Below, piece after piece: positions 50,588 to 60,421 of a stretch of 64,000 bases of DNA. The stretch is from assembly GCA_023228705.1 (NCBI GenBank), contig JALOAS010000003.1:13113-77112 (forward strand). The letters are read 5' to 3'. The position numbers were made by a program, and so were the translations under genes. Numbering within the stretch: position 1 is the stretch's first letter; each line of letters begins with the position of its first letter. The DNA is from Ottowia sp. (GTDB lineage Bacteria; Pseudomonadota; Gammaproteobacteria; Burkholderiales; Burkholderiaceae_C). Under the pieces are notes generated by a model. It was not told where the DNA came from. It ran no database searches and was given only the letters and a program-made list of their open reading frames with translations.

Positions 50588-50813
50588 CGAAGCGCAGGAG
50601 CGCGCGTTCTGGGAGGCGCACGACTCCACGGACTACGTGGACTGGTCGACCGCCCAGCGTGCCGTATTGCCCAACCTCAAGCCCACGACAAGAACCATAT
50701 CGCTGCGCCTGCCGCAGCACATGCTGGATTCGATCAAGGTCGCAGCCAACGCGCGCGATGTGCCATATCAATCTCTCATCAAGATTTGGCTGCAGGAAAA
50801 GCTGCGCGGTTGA
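50547..50813 (+). CDS. BrnA/CopG-type antitoxin
   Basis: 88-residue antitoxin. The N-terminal part IPAFHSEAQERAFWEAHDS and TDYVDW matches the CopG antitoxin family that pairs with BrnT, and the C-terminal LKPTTRTISLRLPQHMLDSI is a ribbon-helix-helix DNA-binding domain. The start ATG lies inside brnT. It should neutralise BrnT and repress the operon through the palindrome upstream of brnT. Confidence 0.85.
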   Translation: MNKPRKKKIPAFHSEAQERAFWEAHDSTDYVDWSTAQRAVLPNLKPTTRTISLRLPQHMLDSIKVAANARDVPYQSLIKIWLQEKLRG

Positions 50814-51316
50814 CCGACAAATGAGCGCGCCGAGAGCGGAGATGACGGCCAGGCGGAGGCTTGGTGCGTTTTGCCAGCTGGTCTTGCTTGCGCTGGTGGG
50901 CTGAAGTGGCTGAGTCGATACCCGGACGCGCATATGCAGCAGCTCACCTCGGCCGACGACGGCGGCCGCGTCGCGAACGGACATCCGCAGCCTGGCAGGC
51001 TCGCGATCTGCTCGTTACGTTGGCCGGCGGCGCGGAAGAAAGCGGGTTGTTCGGTCGCCCATGAGTGAATCAGCCGTGCGGGCGCCGCCGCTTCGTGGCG
51101 GCCAAGAGCCCAGCCAGAGGAGGCGGCACGCCCGGCCAGATTTGTTGACCGAAAGACTAGATTAAACATGAACTATAAGCGCTAACCATATACTTTAGAA
51201 CATAGTCTCTTCCCTTTGCTTCGCGGGGAAGTGTAACTTGCGTGATGCATCCAGATTTTGATAATGAACGTGAATAATTCAATGTATCTTGTGGAATTAC
51301 AACAAAAAAAGTACTC
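50814..51316. other. Gap between the antitoxin gene and parC
   Basis: 503 bases. The first 330 are GC-rich with open frames that match nothing recognisable. The last 150 are markedly AT-rich and contain a small hairpin (CTTCCC/GGGAAG, about 51211-51233). A possible parC promoter reads TTGCGT at 51238-51243, 16 bases, GATAAT at 51260-51265. The sharp change in composition suggests the edge of inserted DNA. Confidence 0.4.
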
Positions 51317-53689
51317 ATGAACGAGCAGATCAGTCTTGGCTTGAACGGGAACGGCTCGGAACCGGAAGAATCCCTGGCGCTGGCCGAGTACGCGCAGCGT
51401 GCGTACCTGGAGTACGCGCTGTCGGTGGTCAAGGGTCGCGCGCTGCCGGACGTGGCCGACGGGCAAAAGCCGGTGCAGCGCCGCATCCTGTACGCCATGC
51501 AGCGCATGGGGCTGGGCTATGGCGGCGCCGCCGGCAACACGCCGGCGCGCCCGGTCAAGAGCGCGCGCGTGGTGGGTGATGTGCTGGGGCGCTTCCACCC
51601 GCATGGCGACCAGGCCGCGTACGACGCGCTGGTCCGCATGGCGCAGGATTTCAGCCAGCGTTACCCGCTCATAGACGGGCACGGCAACTTTGGCAGCCGC
51701 GATGGCGACGGGGCTGCCGCCATGCGCTACACCGAGGCCCGGCTGGCCCGGATCACGCGCCTGCTGCTGTCCGAGATAGACCAGGGCACGGTTGACTTCG
51801 TGGCCAACTACGACGGCAGCACCGAAGAGCCGGTCCAGCTGCCCGCTCGCCTGCCGTTTGCGCTGCTCAATGGCGCCAGCGGCATTGCGGTCGGCATGGC
51901 CACCGAGATCCCCAGCCACAACCTGCGCGAGGTGGCCGATGCCTGTATCGCGCTCATCCAGGAGCCGCAGCTGGGCGACGACGCGCTGTTTGACCTGCTG
52001 CCCGGCCCGGACTATCCGGGCGGCGGGCAAATCATCAGCCCGCGCAGCGACATCCGCGCCGCGTACCTCAGCGGCCGCGGCAGCCTGCGCGTGCGCGCCC
52101 GCTGGCGGGTGGAAAACCTGGCACGCGGCCAGTGGCAGGTGGTGGTCGACGAGCTGCCGCCCGGCGCGTCGACGCAAAGGGTACTCGAGCAGATCGAGCA
52201 GCTGACCAACCCCAAAGTCCGCAACGGAAAGAAGACGCCATCGCAGGAGCAGCTGCAGCTCAAGAGCGCGCTGCTTGCCGTGCTGAGCGAGGTGCGGGAC
52301 GAATCCGGCAAGGACGCGCCGGTGCGCATCGTGCTCGAGCCCAAGAGCCGCACGGTGGACCGGGATGCCTTTATCAACACCCTGCTTGCGCACACGTACC
52401 TGGAGACCACGGCGCCGATCAACCTCACCGGCATCGGGCTGGATGGCCGGCCCGTGCAGAAAAGCCTGCGCCAGATACTCGAGGAGTGGATCGCGTACAG
52501 GAGCGAGACGATCAGCCGGCGCAGCCGGCATCGGCTGCAGAAGGTGCTCGACCGCATCCATATCCTGGAAGGCCGGCAGCTGGTGCTGCTCAACATCGAC
52601 GAGGTCATTGCCATCATTCGCGGCAGCGACGAGCCCAAGGCGGCGCTGATCGCCCGCTTTGCGCTCAGCGAGCGGCAGGCCGAGGACATCCTGGACATCC
52701 GGCTCCGCCAGCTGGCGCGGCTGGAGGCCATCCGCATCGAGCAGGAGCTGTCGGAGCTGCGCGGCGAGCAGGCGGAGCTGGAAAAGGTGCTTGACAGTCC
52801 CGCCGCGCTGCGGCGGCTGATGGTGCGTGAAATCAAGGCCGACGCCGCCACGTTTGCCGATTCCCGCCGCACGCTCATCGAGCATGAAGACAAGGCAACG
52901 GCAGAAATCCAGGTGCTTGACGAAGCGGTCACCGTCGTCGTCAGCCGCCGCGGCTGGGTGCGGGCCCGCCAGGGACATGGCCACGACCCGGCCAGCTTTG
53001 AATTCAAGACCGGCGACAGCCTGTACGCAACCTTTGAATGCCGGACCGTCGATTCGCTGCTGGTCCTGGGCAACAACGGCCGTGCGTACAGCGTATCCGT
53101 GGCCCAGCTTCCCGGGGCGCGCGGCGACGGCCAGCCGGTCACGGCGCTCATTGACCTGGAGGCCGGAACGCAGCCGGTGCACTACTTTGCCGGCGCACCG
53201 ACCATGCAGCTGCTCCTGGCCGGCTCCGGTGGCTACGGCTTCCTTGCCACAGCAGCCGCGATGGCGTCGCGCCAGCGCGCCGGCAAGGCCTTTGTGCGGC
53301 TGGAAGCCGGTGAGCAGCTGCTGCCGCTCACGGCGATTGCTGCCGCGTCTGCGGCCCCGGATGCGGCGCCCAGCAACCCCGGCAGCGTGGCCTGCGTCGC
53401 GCGCAGCGGGCGCATCCTGGTCTTTGACCTGGCCGAGATCCGGCAGATGGACCACGGCGGGCGCGGACTCATGCTCATGCGCCTGGCCGATGACGACCGC
53501 CTCGTGGGCGCCGTTCCCGCCGATGCGGGAATCACGGTCAGCGGCCGCAGCAGCCGCGGCAAGTTCCGTGAAAAAAGGCTGAATGCGCAGGCACTGGAGC
53601 CACTGCGCGGCCGCCGCGCCCGTGTCGGCCGCGACGCCAAGCTGGGTTTCACGCCCGATGCCGCAACCCCGACAGGCGCGAGCCGCTGA
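51317..53689 (+). CDS. parC: DNA topoisomerase IV subunit A
   Basis: DNA-cleaving subunit of topoisomerase IV. 790 residues. The active-site tyrosine is Tyr138 in [10 protein letters not shown]. The quinolone-resistance region [15 protein letters not shown] and the GyrA-box-free C-terminal beta-pinwheel are as expected for ParC rather than GyrA. At the position equivalent to E. coli Ser80 the sequence reads [10 protein letters not shown], as in typical ParC. Separated from parE by a toxin-antitoxin pair. Confidence 0.96.
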   Translation: MNEQISLGLNGNGSEPEESLALAEYAQRAYLEYALSVVKGRALPDVADGQKPVQRRILYAMQRMGLGYGGAAGNTPARPVKSARVVGDVLGRFHPHGDQAAYDALVRMAQDFSQRYPLIDGHGNFGSRDGDGAAAMRYTEARLARITRLLLSEIDQGTVDFVANYDGSTEEPVQLPARLPFALLNGASGIAVGMATEIPSHNLREVADACIALIQEPQLGDDALFDLLPGPDYPGGGQIISPRSDIRAAYLSGRGSLRVRARWRVENLARGQWQVVVDELPPGASTQRVLEQIEQLTNPKVRNGKKTPSQEQLQLKSALLAVLSEVRDESGKDAPVRIVLEPKSRTVDRDAFINTLLAHTYLETTAPINLTGIGLDGRPVQKSLRQILEEWIAYRSETISRRSRHRLQKVLDRIHILEGRQLVLLNIDEVIAIIRGSDEPKAALIARFALSERQAEDILDIRLRQLARLEAIRIEQELSELRGEQAELEKVLDSPAALRRLMVREIKADAATFADSRRTLIEHEDKATAEIQVLDEAVTVVVSRRGWVRARQGHGHDPASFEFKTGDSLYATFECRTVDSLLVLGNNGRAYSVSVAQLPGARGDGQPVTALIDLEAGTQPVHYFAGAPTMQLLLAGSGGYGFLATAAAMASRQRAGKAFVRLEAGEQLLPLTAIAAASAAPDAAPSNPGSVACVARSGRILVFDLAEIRQMDHGGRGLMLMRLADDDRLVGAVPADAGITVSGRSSRGKFREKRLNAQALEPLRGRRARVGRDAKLGFTPDAATPTGASR

Positions 53690-53840
53690 TCGGCTGGCCG
53701 CGCCTGCGCGCGGCCACAGGGCACGCGGCGCGGGTTGAGGCAAAATGCCCCCGCGACCCCACGCTCGGCCCGCGCGTTTGCCCAAGGGCAAGGATCCTGA
53801 TCACGCGGGCGTCTCAAGCTCATGGTTGGGGAGACGACAC

Positions 53841-54815
53841 ATGAACCGGCATCGGCAGCGGTCCGGGCTGAATTTGCGACAGCTTTCCTACTTTGTCCGT
53901 ACGGTGGAACTCCGGAACATGACGCGTGCGGCCGAAAGTCTTTACGTGGCGCAGCCGGCGCTGAGCCAGCAGATCTCGCGCCTGGAAGAGGAGGTGGGCG
54001 CCCAGCTCCTCGTGCGCCACCCCAGGGGCGTTGAGCCGACGGCAAAAGGTCAGATCCTGTACCGGCAGGCGCAGACCGTCCTGCGCGAAGTGGACGCCAT
54101 CGCAGGAATGCTTCACCGCGAGACGGCGCCCATAGCCGGCACGGTTTCTGTCGGCATGCCATCGAGCGCGGCGCGCATGCTCGCGCTCCCGCTCATCCGC
54201 GCCGTGTCCGGGCGGTACCCGACGGTCGACCTGGAAATTGTCGATGTCTCCAGCGCTGACCTGACGGTGCTGGTGCAGCAGGGGCGGGTGGACATGACCC
54301 TTTCCCCGGACCAGGAAAACGTGGCGGACCTGCTGGCGGTCCCGCTGGTCGTCGAGGAGCTGCTGGTTTTGACGCACCCTTCGCTGGTGCTTGCGCAAGA
54401 CAAGCTGACGATCACCGATCTTGCCGGTGTCCCGCTGATCCTTTCGCGGCCGCCCAACAAGTTGCGCATGCGCGTTGAATACGCTTTCATGAACGCGCAG
54501 CTTCAATACAAGCTGCTTGCCGAAGTGAGCACGTCAGCGATCACGCTGCCTGCGGTTCGCGAAGGGCTGGGCGCCACCATCCTCCCGTACTCTGCGGCTG
54601 CTGCAGAAATCGAGGCAGGAACCGTCAGGCACCACCACCTCGCGCCCCCGCTGTGGCGCGGGATCAGCCTGTGCACGAGCCGGTCCAAGCCGCAGCGTCC
54701 GGCAGCCGCGGCGGTTGGCGAGCTCATCCAGTCGCTGGTTCGCGAGCTGATTTCCACAGGTGTCTGGCGCTACTGCACGATGGCCGAGCTCTCGCAGTCC
54801 AAACTGGCGTATTGA
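53841..54815 (+). CDS. LysR-family transcriptional regulator
   Basis: 324-residue LysR-type regulator. Winged helix-turn-helix at residues about 8-68 (LNLRQLSYFVRTVELRNMTRAAE, then VAQPALSQQISRLEEEVG), followed by a periplasmic-binding-like effector domain. Of the Nac/Cbl-like type by general pattern, effector unknown. It is encoded 531 bases upstream of and in the same direction as the CoA-transferase/molybdenum-hydroxylase operon, which it may control. Confidence 0.9.
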   Translation: MNRHRQRSGLNLRQLSYFVRTVELRNMTRAAESLYVAQPALSQQISRLEEEVGAQLLVRHPRGVEPTAKGQILYRQAQTVLREVDAIAGMLHRETAPIAGTVSVGMPSSAARMLALPLIRAVSGRYPTVDLEIVDVSSADLTVLVQQGRVDMTLSPDQENVADLLAVPLVVEELLVLTHPSLVLAQDKLTITDLAGVPLILSRPPNKLRMRVEYAFMNAQLQYKLLAEVSTSAITLPAVREGLGATILPYSAAAAEIEAGTVRHHHLAPPLWRGISLCTSRSKPQRPAAAAVGELIQSLVRELISTGVWRYCTMAELSQSKLAY

Positions 54816-55346
54816 GCAGCTGCGCGGGGCGCTTGAATGAACAGGTTGAGCGAAGTGCGTCCAGCGTTTGACGTTCGCCCAATGTCCAACCACCCTATCA
54901 GCCAGAGGGCTGGCCTCCCCGCTGATGAACGATGATCTTGGCCCTTGCGGGCCTTGTATGAAAGCCGCCTGCGGCGGCTGATGAACGTTTTGCGTCAAGC
55001 GTTCAGCGTTCAGCGTGAACCCACCACGCTCAACGTCCAACGCTCAACGCTCAACCTCCCCAGATCATGGCGGCGCAGCTGCAGTCATTGCAGCCGCGCA
55101 GCGGCGCGATCATCCATCATGCGCCACGCGCCACGCTCAACGCTCAACCTCCCCGTCATGGCGGCGCAGCCGCAGTCATTGCCGCTGCACAGCGGCGAGA
55201 TCATCCGTCATGGGCGCTCAACTCTCGTCATCCGGCGAACTCAACATAAGCAAAACTGATTCCGGTAGCGCAATTTGCTATTGGTCAGCCTGGAAATCGG
55301 TCTATAGAATGAAATTGACATCAAGAAAAGGGGCTGGTTTGGACCT
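54816..55346. repeat. Repeat-rich intergenic region between lysR and the CoA-transferase gene
   Basis: 531 non-coding bases. An imperfect tandem duplication with a 93-base period occupies 55041-55123 and 55134-55214; both units begin CGCTCAACGCTCAACCTCCCC and contain TCATGGCGGCGCAGC. Further short runs are CGCTCAACG-type and TTCAGCG-type motifs. Two small GC-rich palindromes (GGCCCTTGCGGGCC and GCCGCCTGCGGCGGC) lie near 54940-54980. No gene is seen. Confidence 0.6.
55282..55311 (+). promoter_or_regulatory. Putative promoter of the CoA-transferase/molybdenum-hydroxylase operon
   Basis: TTGGTC at 55282-55287, followed after 16 bases by TATAGA (55304-55309) or after 18 bases by TAGAAT (55306-55311). 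It lies 36-60 bases before the first start codon. Just upstream, ATT-N11-AAT at 55259-55275 fits the loose T-N11-A pattern of LysR binding sites. Confidence 0.4.
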
Positions 55347-56582
55347 ATGACAGCAACGAGAGACAACCGCGCTGCCACGGAACGGCGCACCGGGGCCGCA
55401 CAAGGCGGCGCGCTTGCGGATTTGCGGGTCCTGGATTTTTCCAGGGTTCGTGCAGGCCCCACCTGCGTGCGCATGCTGGCTGACTTCGGTGCCGACGTGA
55501 TTCGCATCGAGCCGCCGGCCGATGCCGATCCAAACGCCGCCATGTTTGCCGACGACAGGCTGGGCGGAGACTTCCAGAACCTCAACCGCAACAAGCGCTC
55601 GCTTGCGCTCAACCTCAAGCAGCCGCAGGCGCGCGAGATCGTTGCGCGCCTCGTGCGGGACGCCGATGTCGTGGTCGAGAACTGGCGTCCGGCGGTCAAG
55701 GACAAGCTGGGGCTTGACTACGAGACGCTCTCGGGCATCAATCCGCGCATCATCCTGGCAAGCATCTCCGGCTACGGGCAGAACGGGCCGTATGCTTCAC
55801 GGCCGGCCTTTGACCAGATCATCCAGGGCATGGGCGGGTTGATGTCGGTGACCGGGCTGCCCGAACACGGGCCGATGCGCGCGGGCATTGCCGTTTCCGA
55901 TTCCAGCTCGGGCCTGTACGCGGCCATCGGCATCCTGCTTGCGCTGCACGAGCGCCAGCGCTCCGGCCGTGGGCAGTGGGTGCATGCATCGCTGCTGCAC
56001 ACCATGATCGCCATGATGGACTTCCAGGTTGCACGCTACCTCAACGACGGCGAGCTGCCGGTCCAGGAGGGCAACAACCACCCCACGACCTGTCCCATGG
56101 GTCTTTTTGCCGCCGCAGATGGCCTGTTCAACCTGGGCGTTGCCGGGGAGGGGATGTGGAGCGGCTTTTGTACCGCATTGAAGCGACCCGAGTGGCAGCA
56201 TGATCCGAGGTTCAGGACCGCAGAGCTGCGCAGCCGCAATCGCCACGAACTGAACCAGATGGTGCAGGACCTTCTGGCAACGCAGCCGGTGGCGCACTGG
56301 GTCCAGGAGCTGAACGACGCAGGGGTTCCTGCCGGGCCTGTGTACAACGTCGAACAGATGCTGGGCGATGAGCAGGTCGTCCATGCCAGGGTGCACGCCG
56401 CAGCCACGGCCTTTGGCCGGGTTGAGCGGCACTTCGTGACGCAACCCGTGGTCCTGGAGCGCACGCCGGCCCGTGTCGACAGCGCCGCGCCCGGGCTGGG
56501 CGAGCACTCCGTGGAGATATTGCAGGCGCTTGGCTATGGCGAAGCCGAGATCGCGGAGTTCAAGTCGGAACGCGTGATCTGA
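55347..56582 (+). CDS. Family III CoA-transferase (CaiB/BaiF type)
   Basis: 411-residue class III CoA-transferase that moves CoA from a donor thioester to a carboxylic acid. N-terminal LADLRVLDFSRVRAGPTCVRML-type region and ADFGADVIRIEPP, NRNKRSLALNLK, and GYGQNGPYASRPAFDQ are characteristic. The catalytic aspartate is predicted at Asp185 in SDSSSGLYAAIG. First gene of an operon with a crotonase, CoxG and molybdenum hydroxylase subunits, so it may activate or recycle the acid substrate. Confidence 0.92.
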   Translation: MTATRDNRAATERRTGAAQGGALADLRVLDFSRVRAGPTCVRMLADFGADVIRIEPPADADPNAAMFADDRLGGDFQNLNRNKRSLALNLKQPQAREIVARLVRDADVVVENWRPAVKDKLGLDYETLSGINPRIILASISGYGQNGPYASRPAFDQIIQGMGGLMSVTGLPEHGPMRAGIAVSDSSSGLYAAIGILLALHERQRSGRGQWVHASLLHTMIAMMDFQVARYLNDGELPVQEGNNHPTTCPMGLFAAADGLFNLGVAGEGMWSGFCTALKRPEWQHDPRFRTAELRSRNRHELNQMVQDLLATQPVAHWVQELNDAGVPAGPVYNVEQMLGDEQVVHARVHAAATAFGRVERHFVTQPVVLERTPARVDSAAPGLGEHSVEILQALGYGEAEIAEFKSERVI

Positions 56583-56608
56583 GCCGCGTCTTGAATCTGG
56601 ATGGACAC

Positions 56609-57403
56609 ATGACACAAGCATCGGGCCAAATCAGCGCGGAATTCCGTGCCGGGATATGGGAAGTGAGAATTTCCAATCCGGCGCGCTACAACGCAATCTC
56701 CATGCGCATGTGGGAGCAGCTTGCCCGGGTGCTGGAGCAAGCCGATCAAGACGATGCGGTTCGGGTCGTTGTGTTGACGGGAGAGGGAAAACGTGCGTTT
56801 GCCTCGGGCGCGGATATTTCCGAATTTGACCAGTTCAGCTCGGACCCCAGCCTGATCGAGCGCTTCAATCACGCCGTGCATGCCGCTACCCGCGCGCTGG
56901 CGGCGTGCAGGCACCCGACCATCGCGCTCATCCGGGGCATCTGCATGGGCGGCGGCATGTCGGTCGCGCAGGCCTGCGATGTACGTTACTGTGCCGAAGA
57001 CGCACGCTTTCGGATGCCGGCGGGCCAGATGGGAATCGGGTATGAGCCCGAGGACATCCGGCATCTGGTCTCGGTGGTGGGTGCGGCGCGAGCGGCTGAT
57101 CTTTTCTATACCGCCCGGACCTTCTTTGGGCGCGAGGCCGAGCGCATGGGTTACGTGCAGGAATGCTTCTCGGTCGAGGATTTTGATGCGTGCAGCCAGG
57201 CACGCGTGGCGGCGGTATCGCGCATGGCGCCGCTGACGCTGCGCGCGTTCAAGCTGGCGTTGCGCCGAATGACGGGCGCGGCCGACGCGCCGGACCCGGA
57301 CGTGGTGAACCACGCGTTTCTGGCGTGCTTTCACAGCGCCGACTACCGGGAGGGGCAGCTTGCGTTCCGCGAGCGGCGCCAGCCCGTCTTTATGGGCAGG
57401 TAA
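56609..57403 (+). CDS. Enoyl-CoA hydratase/isomerase (crotonase) family protein without the hydratase glutamates
   Basis: 264-residue crotonase-fold protein. Oxyanion-hole segments ASGADI (65-70) and RGICMGGGMS (109-118) are present. The two catalytic glutamates of classical enoyl-CoA hydratase appear replaced: Ser118 after GGGM and Ala138 after the conserved Pro. The reaction is thus probably isomerisation, hydrolysis or another CoA-ester chemistry. An ATG at 56609 is preferred to a TTG six codons earlier. It starts 26 bases after the CoA-transferase. Confidence 0.88.
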   Translation: MTQASGQISAEFRAGIWEVRISNPARYNAISMRMWEQLARVLEQADQDDAVRVVVLTGEGKRAFASGADISEFDQFSSDPSLIERFNHAVHAATRALAACRHPTIALIRGICMGGGMSVAQACDVRYCAEDARFRMPAGQMGIGYEPEDIRHLVSVVGAARAADLFYTARTFFGREAERMGYVQECFSVEDFDACSQARVAAVSRMAPLTLRAFKLALRRMTGAADAPDPDVVNHAFLACFHSADYREGQLAFRERRQPVFMGR

Positions 57404-57420
57404 CGACAGGGAGACAAGAC

Positions 57421-57981
57421 ATGGAAATGACCGGACAACGGGAAGTCCCCGTTTCACAGCAGGCCGCCTGGGACGCATTGAATGATCCCGAGGTCCTGAA
57501 GGCATGCATTCCCGGCTGCGAATCACTGGAGCTTGACCAGGAGGGCGGCGGCTTCAAGGCCGTGGTGCGCGCTGCGGTCGGGCCGGTTCGTGCTCGGCTC
57601 AAGGGCCGCGTCGACCTGTCGGACATCGTGGCGCCGGAATCGTACAAGCTCGCGTTCAAGGGCGAAGGAGCCACCGGCTTTGCCCAGGGTGAATCCGAGG
57701 TGCGCCTGGTGCCGTCGGAGGCGGGCGCGGGCACGCTCATCTGCTACACGGCCAATGCCAAGATAGGCGGCAAGCTGGCGCAGGTGGGCTCGCGCCTGAT
57801 CGACAGCGCCGCCAACAAGCTTGCCGGCGAATTTTTCTCCAACCTCACGCAGCATCTTGGCGGCGAATCGGAGGAGAAACCGTCCGACGCAACAGCAACA
57901 GAGCCCGCCAAAAAGAAGAAGGGCATGTTTGGATTCATGAAGAAGGACAAGGGCGACAAGGGCGCGGCCGAGGCGCAGTGA
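57421..57981 (+). CDS. CoxG-like SRPBCC-domain protein
   Basis: 186-residue protein of the carbon monoxide dehydrogenase subunit G (CoxG) family. The SRPBCC fold covers about residues 1-145 with QREVPVSQQAAWDALNDPEVL and CIPGCESLE at the start. The Lys-rich tail (AKKKKGMFGFMKKDKGDKG) suggests membrane association. CoxG is thought to recruit molybdenum hydroxylases to the membrane. It stands 17 bases after the crotonase gene and just before the molybdenum subunits. Confidence 0.9.
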   Translation: MEMTGQREVPVSQQAAWDALNDPEVLKACIPGCESLELDQEGGGFKAVVRAAVGPVRARLKGRVDLSDIVAPESYKLAFKGEGATGFAQGESEVRLVPSEAGAGTLICYTANAKIGGKLAQVGSRLIDSAANKLAGEFFSNLTQHLGGESEEKPSDATATEPAKKKKGMFGFMKKDKGDKGAAEAQ

Positions 57982-58042
57982 TGCACGGCGCCCGCGGCTT
58001 GGGGCGACGTTCTTTGCAGTGGCTGGAACCAGGAATGTGCAA

Positions 58043-60421
58043 GTGAAGCGGCAGGATGAGATGCAAGAGCGCGAGCGGCGGCCTGCGGGCGGCGCGGCCG
58101 AGCTGTTGCGGTTGCTGCACGGCCGTGGCTGCTACCTGGACGACGTGCAGACGCCCAGGGGCACGCTGCACCTGGCGTTTGTTCGCAGCCCCCATGCGCG
58201 CGCCAAGGTGCTGTCGCTTGATGTCGAATCCGCGCGCAACGTCGCTGGCGTCGTCAGGGTGGTCACCGGGGCCGACCTGGCGCATGCCGTGCGTCCGATC
58301 AGCGCACGGCTGCAAGCGCGCGATGACTACGTCTATCGCGAGGCCGACTGGCCCGCGCTGGCAACCGACGAGGTCCGCTACGTGGGTGAGGCCGTGGCCA
58401 TAGTCGTTGCCGAGAATCGCTACGTGGCCGAGGATGCGGCGGCGCTGGTTGACGTGGACTACGAGCCGCAGCCGGCGGTGTCAGACGTCGAAGCCGCCTT
58501 GTCAGAGACGGCGCCCAGGGTGCACGCGCACCTGCCGGACAACGTGCTGTACCGCCAGCACTCGGGCACGCCTGCTGACGCCGCCGAATTCAACGCGCCG
58601 GGGCTGGTGCGCGTCCGGGGACGGTTTCGCCACCCCCGCGTCACGGGACTGTCCCTGGAAGCGCGTGGCGTCCTTGCCGAGTATCGCGAGAGTTCCGGCG
58701 AGCTCGTTGTCTGGAGCTCGACGCAGATTCCGCACCTGCTGCGCGATGCCCTGAGCGAGAGCCTGGGCCTGCCCGCTTCCAACCTGCGCGTCATCGCACC
58801 CGACGTCGGCGGCGCATTTGGAACCAAGATGCAGGCGTTCCCGGAAGAGCTGGCCGCGGCCTTCCTCGCGTATGTGCTGAAGCGCCCGGTCAAGTGGATT
58901 GAGGACCGGCTGGAGAACCTGCAGGCGAGCTGCCATGCGCGCGACGCGCTGGTCGATGCGGAGCTGGCGGCCCACCCCGATGGACGCATCGCCTGGATAC
59001 GCGCCCGCGGCCTCTTTGACGTGGGCGCCTATTCCACGTTTCCACTGACCTGTGCGCTGGAACCCGCAACCGCAGCGCCCGCGCTGCCCGGCCCGTATCG
59101 GGTGCCGCTTTTCTCGTATGAGGGCACTGCGGTGGCAACCAACAAGGCACCGGAGGGCGCGTACAGGGGCGTTGGCGTTCCGGTGGGACCGATCGTGACC
59201 GAGGGGCTGCTCAACAAATTGGCGTACAAGCTGGGCAAGGATCCGGTTGACGTGCGCAGGATCAACTTGGTCAAGGCCGACGAGTTTCCGTATGAAAGCA
59301 TCTCGGGTGCGATCTTTGACAGTGGGGACTACGCGGGCTTGCTGCAGCTTGCGCTCGATCGGGCCGATTACGCAGGATTGCGACGCATGCAGCAGCAGCA
59401 GCGGGCCAACGGCAAGCTGCTTGGCATCGGCGTCTCCTGCTTCATCGAGCCGACCGGAATGAATCGCAACACGTACCGGACGCGCGGCATGATCCAGGTG
59501 CCCGGTTTTGACGGCGCCATCCTTCGCGTCGACCCGGCCGGTCGCATCGAAGCGGCCATCAGCATTCCATCGCAGGGCCAGACACAGGCCACCGCGTTTA
59601 CAACGCTGCTGGTGGAGTCACTGGGGGTGTCGGAAGAGACCATCCACATCACGCTGGGCGATACGGCGCGCACGCCCTATGGTTGCGGCACGTTTGCCAG
59701 CCGCGGCATGGTCTCCGGTGGCGGCGCGCTGCTGAAGGCGGCGCGCAAGCTGAAGGAGAGGATGTGCCGGCTGGCCGCCCAGAGCTGGGGCGTGGACGCC
59801 AGCCAGGTGCACTACCAGAACGGCGGCGTTGTACGCGCCAGCGATGGCGTGCGGCTGGACTTCCAGCAATTGGCGGCCATCGCGCATTCGCCGCTGCAGC
59901 GCCTGGACGATGACCTGGGGCCGGGGCTTGAGATTCACGCATTCTACGATCCGCCGGTGACGACCATCGCATCAGGCGTGCACGTCGCGCTGGTCGAGGT
60001 CGACGGCGAAACCGGCCACGTCGCCATACGCAAGTACGTCGTGGGTGAAGACTGCGGCCCCATGGTCAACCCGCAGGCGGTCGAGGGGCAGGTGCGGGGC
60101 GGCGTGGCGCAGGGGATTGGTTCGGCGCTGCTGGAAGAGCTTCGCTACGACTCCGACGGGCAATTGCTGACCGCAACGCTTGCGGACTACCTCATACCCG
60201 GCAGCTGCGACGTGCCCAACATCGACATCGTCCACATGGAAACACCGTCGCCGTATACGGAAAACGGGCTGAAGGGCGTGGGCGAGAGTGGCGTGATTGG
60301 CGCGCCGCCAGCAGTTTATGGCGCGGTGCTCGACGCAATCGACTTCCATCCCGATCACCTGGAGTTGCCGCTGACACCGGAGCGCATCAGGAACCTGATT
60401 CTTTCAAGGGCTGCATCATGA
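58043..60421 (+). CDS. Xanthine dehydrogenase-family molybdopterin-binding large subunit, first copy
   Basis: About 792 residues, large catalytic subunit of a molybdenum hydroxylase. RYVGEAVAIVVA and DVGGAFGTKMQ (molybdopterin region) are present, with the CoxL-type active-site loop reading AYRGVG (373-378 from this start). The catalytic glutamate is Glu748 in KGVGESG. The GTG at 58043 is chosen because AGGA lies eight bases upstream; GTG 58019 and ATG 58061 are alternatives. The stop overlaps the start of the second copy (ATGA). Loop sequence is of the form II rather than the CO-dehydrogenase type. Substrate unknown. Confidence 0.9.
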   Translation: MKRQDEMQERERRPAGGAAELLRLLHGRGCYLDDVQTPRGTLHLAFVRSPHARAKVLSLDVESARNVAGVVRVVTGADLAHAVRPISARLQARDDYVYREADWPALATDEVRYVGEAVAIVVAENRYVAEDAAALVDVDYEPQPAVSDVEAALSETAPRVHAHLPDNVLYRQHSGTPADAAEFNAPGLVRVRGRFRHPRVTGLSLEARGVLAEYRESSGELVVWSSTQIPHLLRDALSESLGLPASNLRVIAPDVGGAFGTKMQAFPEELAAAFLAYVLKRPVKWIEDRLENLQASCHARDALVDAELAAHPDGRIAWIRARGLFDVGAYSTFPLTCALEPATAAPALPGPYRVPLFSYEGTAVATNKAPEGAYRGVGVPVGPIVTEGLLNKLAYKLGKDPVDVRRINLVKADEFPYESISGAIFDSGDYAGLLQLALDRADYAGLRRMQQQQRANGKLLGIGVSCFIEPTGMNRNTYRTRGMIQVPGFDGAILRVDPAGRIEAAISIPSQGQTQATAFTTLLVESLGVSEETIHITLGDTARTPYGCGTFASRGMVSGGGALLKAARKLKERMCRLAAQSWGVDASQVHYQNGGVVRASDGVRLDFQQLAAIAHSPLQRLDDDLGPGLEIHAFYDPPVTTIASGVHVALVEVDGETGHVAIRKYVVGEDCGPMVNPQAVEGQVRGGVAQGIGSALLEELRYDSDGQLLTATLADYLIPGSCDVPNIDIVHMETPSPYTENGLKGVGESGVIGAPPAVYGAVLDAIDFHPDHLELPLTPERIRNLILSRAAS

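Noticed and set aside
50768..51169. 133-codon minus-strand frame between the antitoxin gene and parC
   Set aside because: No recognisable family and no start signal; it partly overlaps the antitoxin gene on the other strand.
55041..55214. Tandem repeats considered as a CRISPR array
   Set aside because: Only two long imperfect units, no regular short repeat/spacer alternation and no cas genes nearby.
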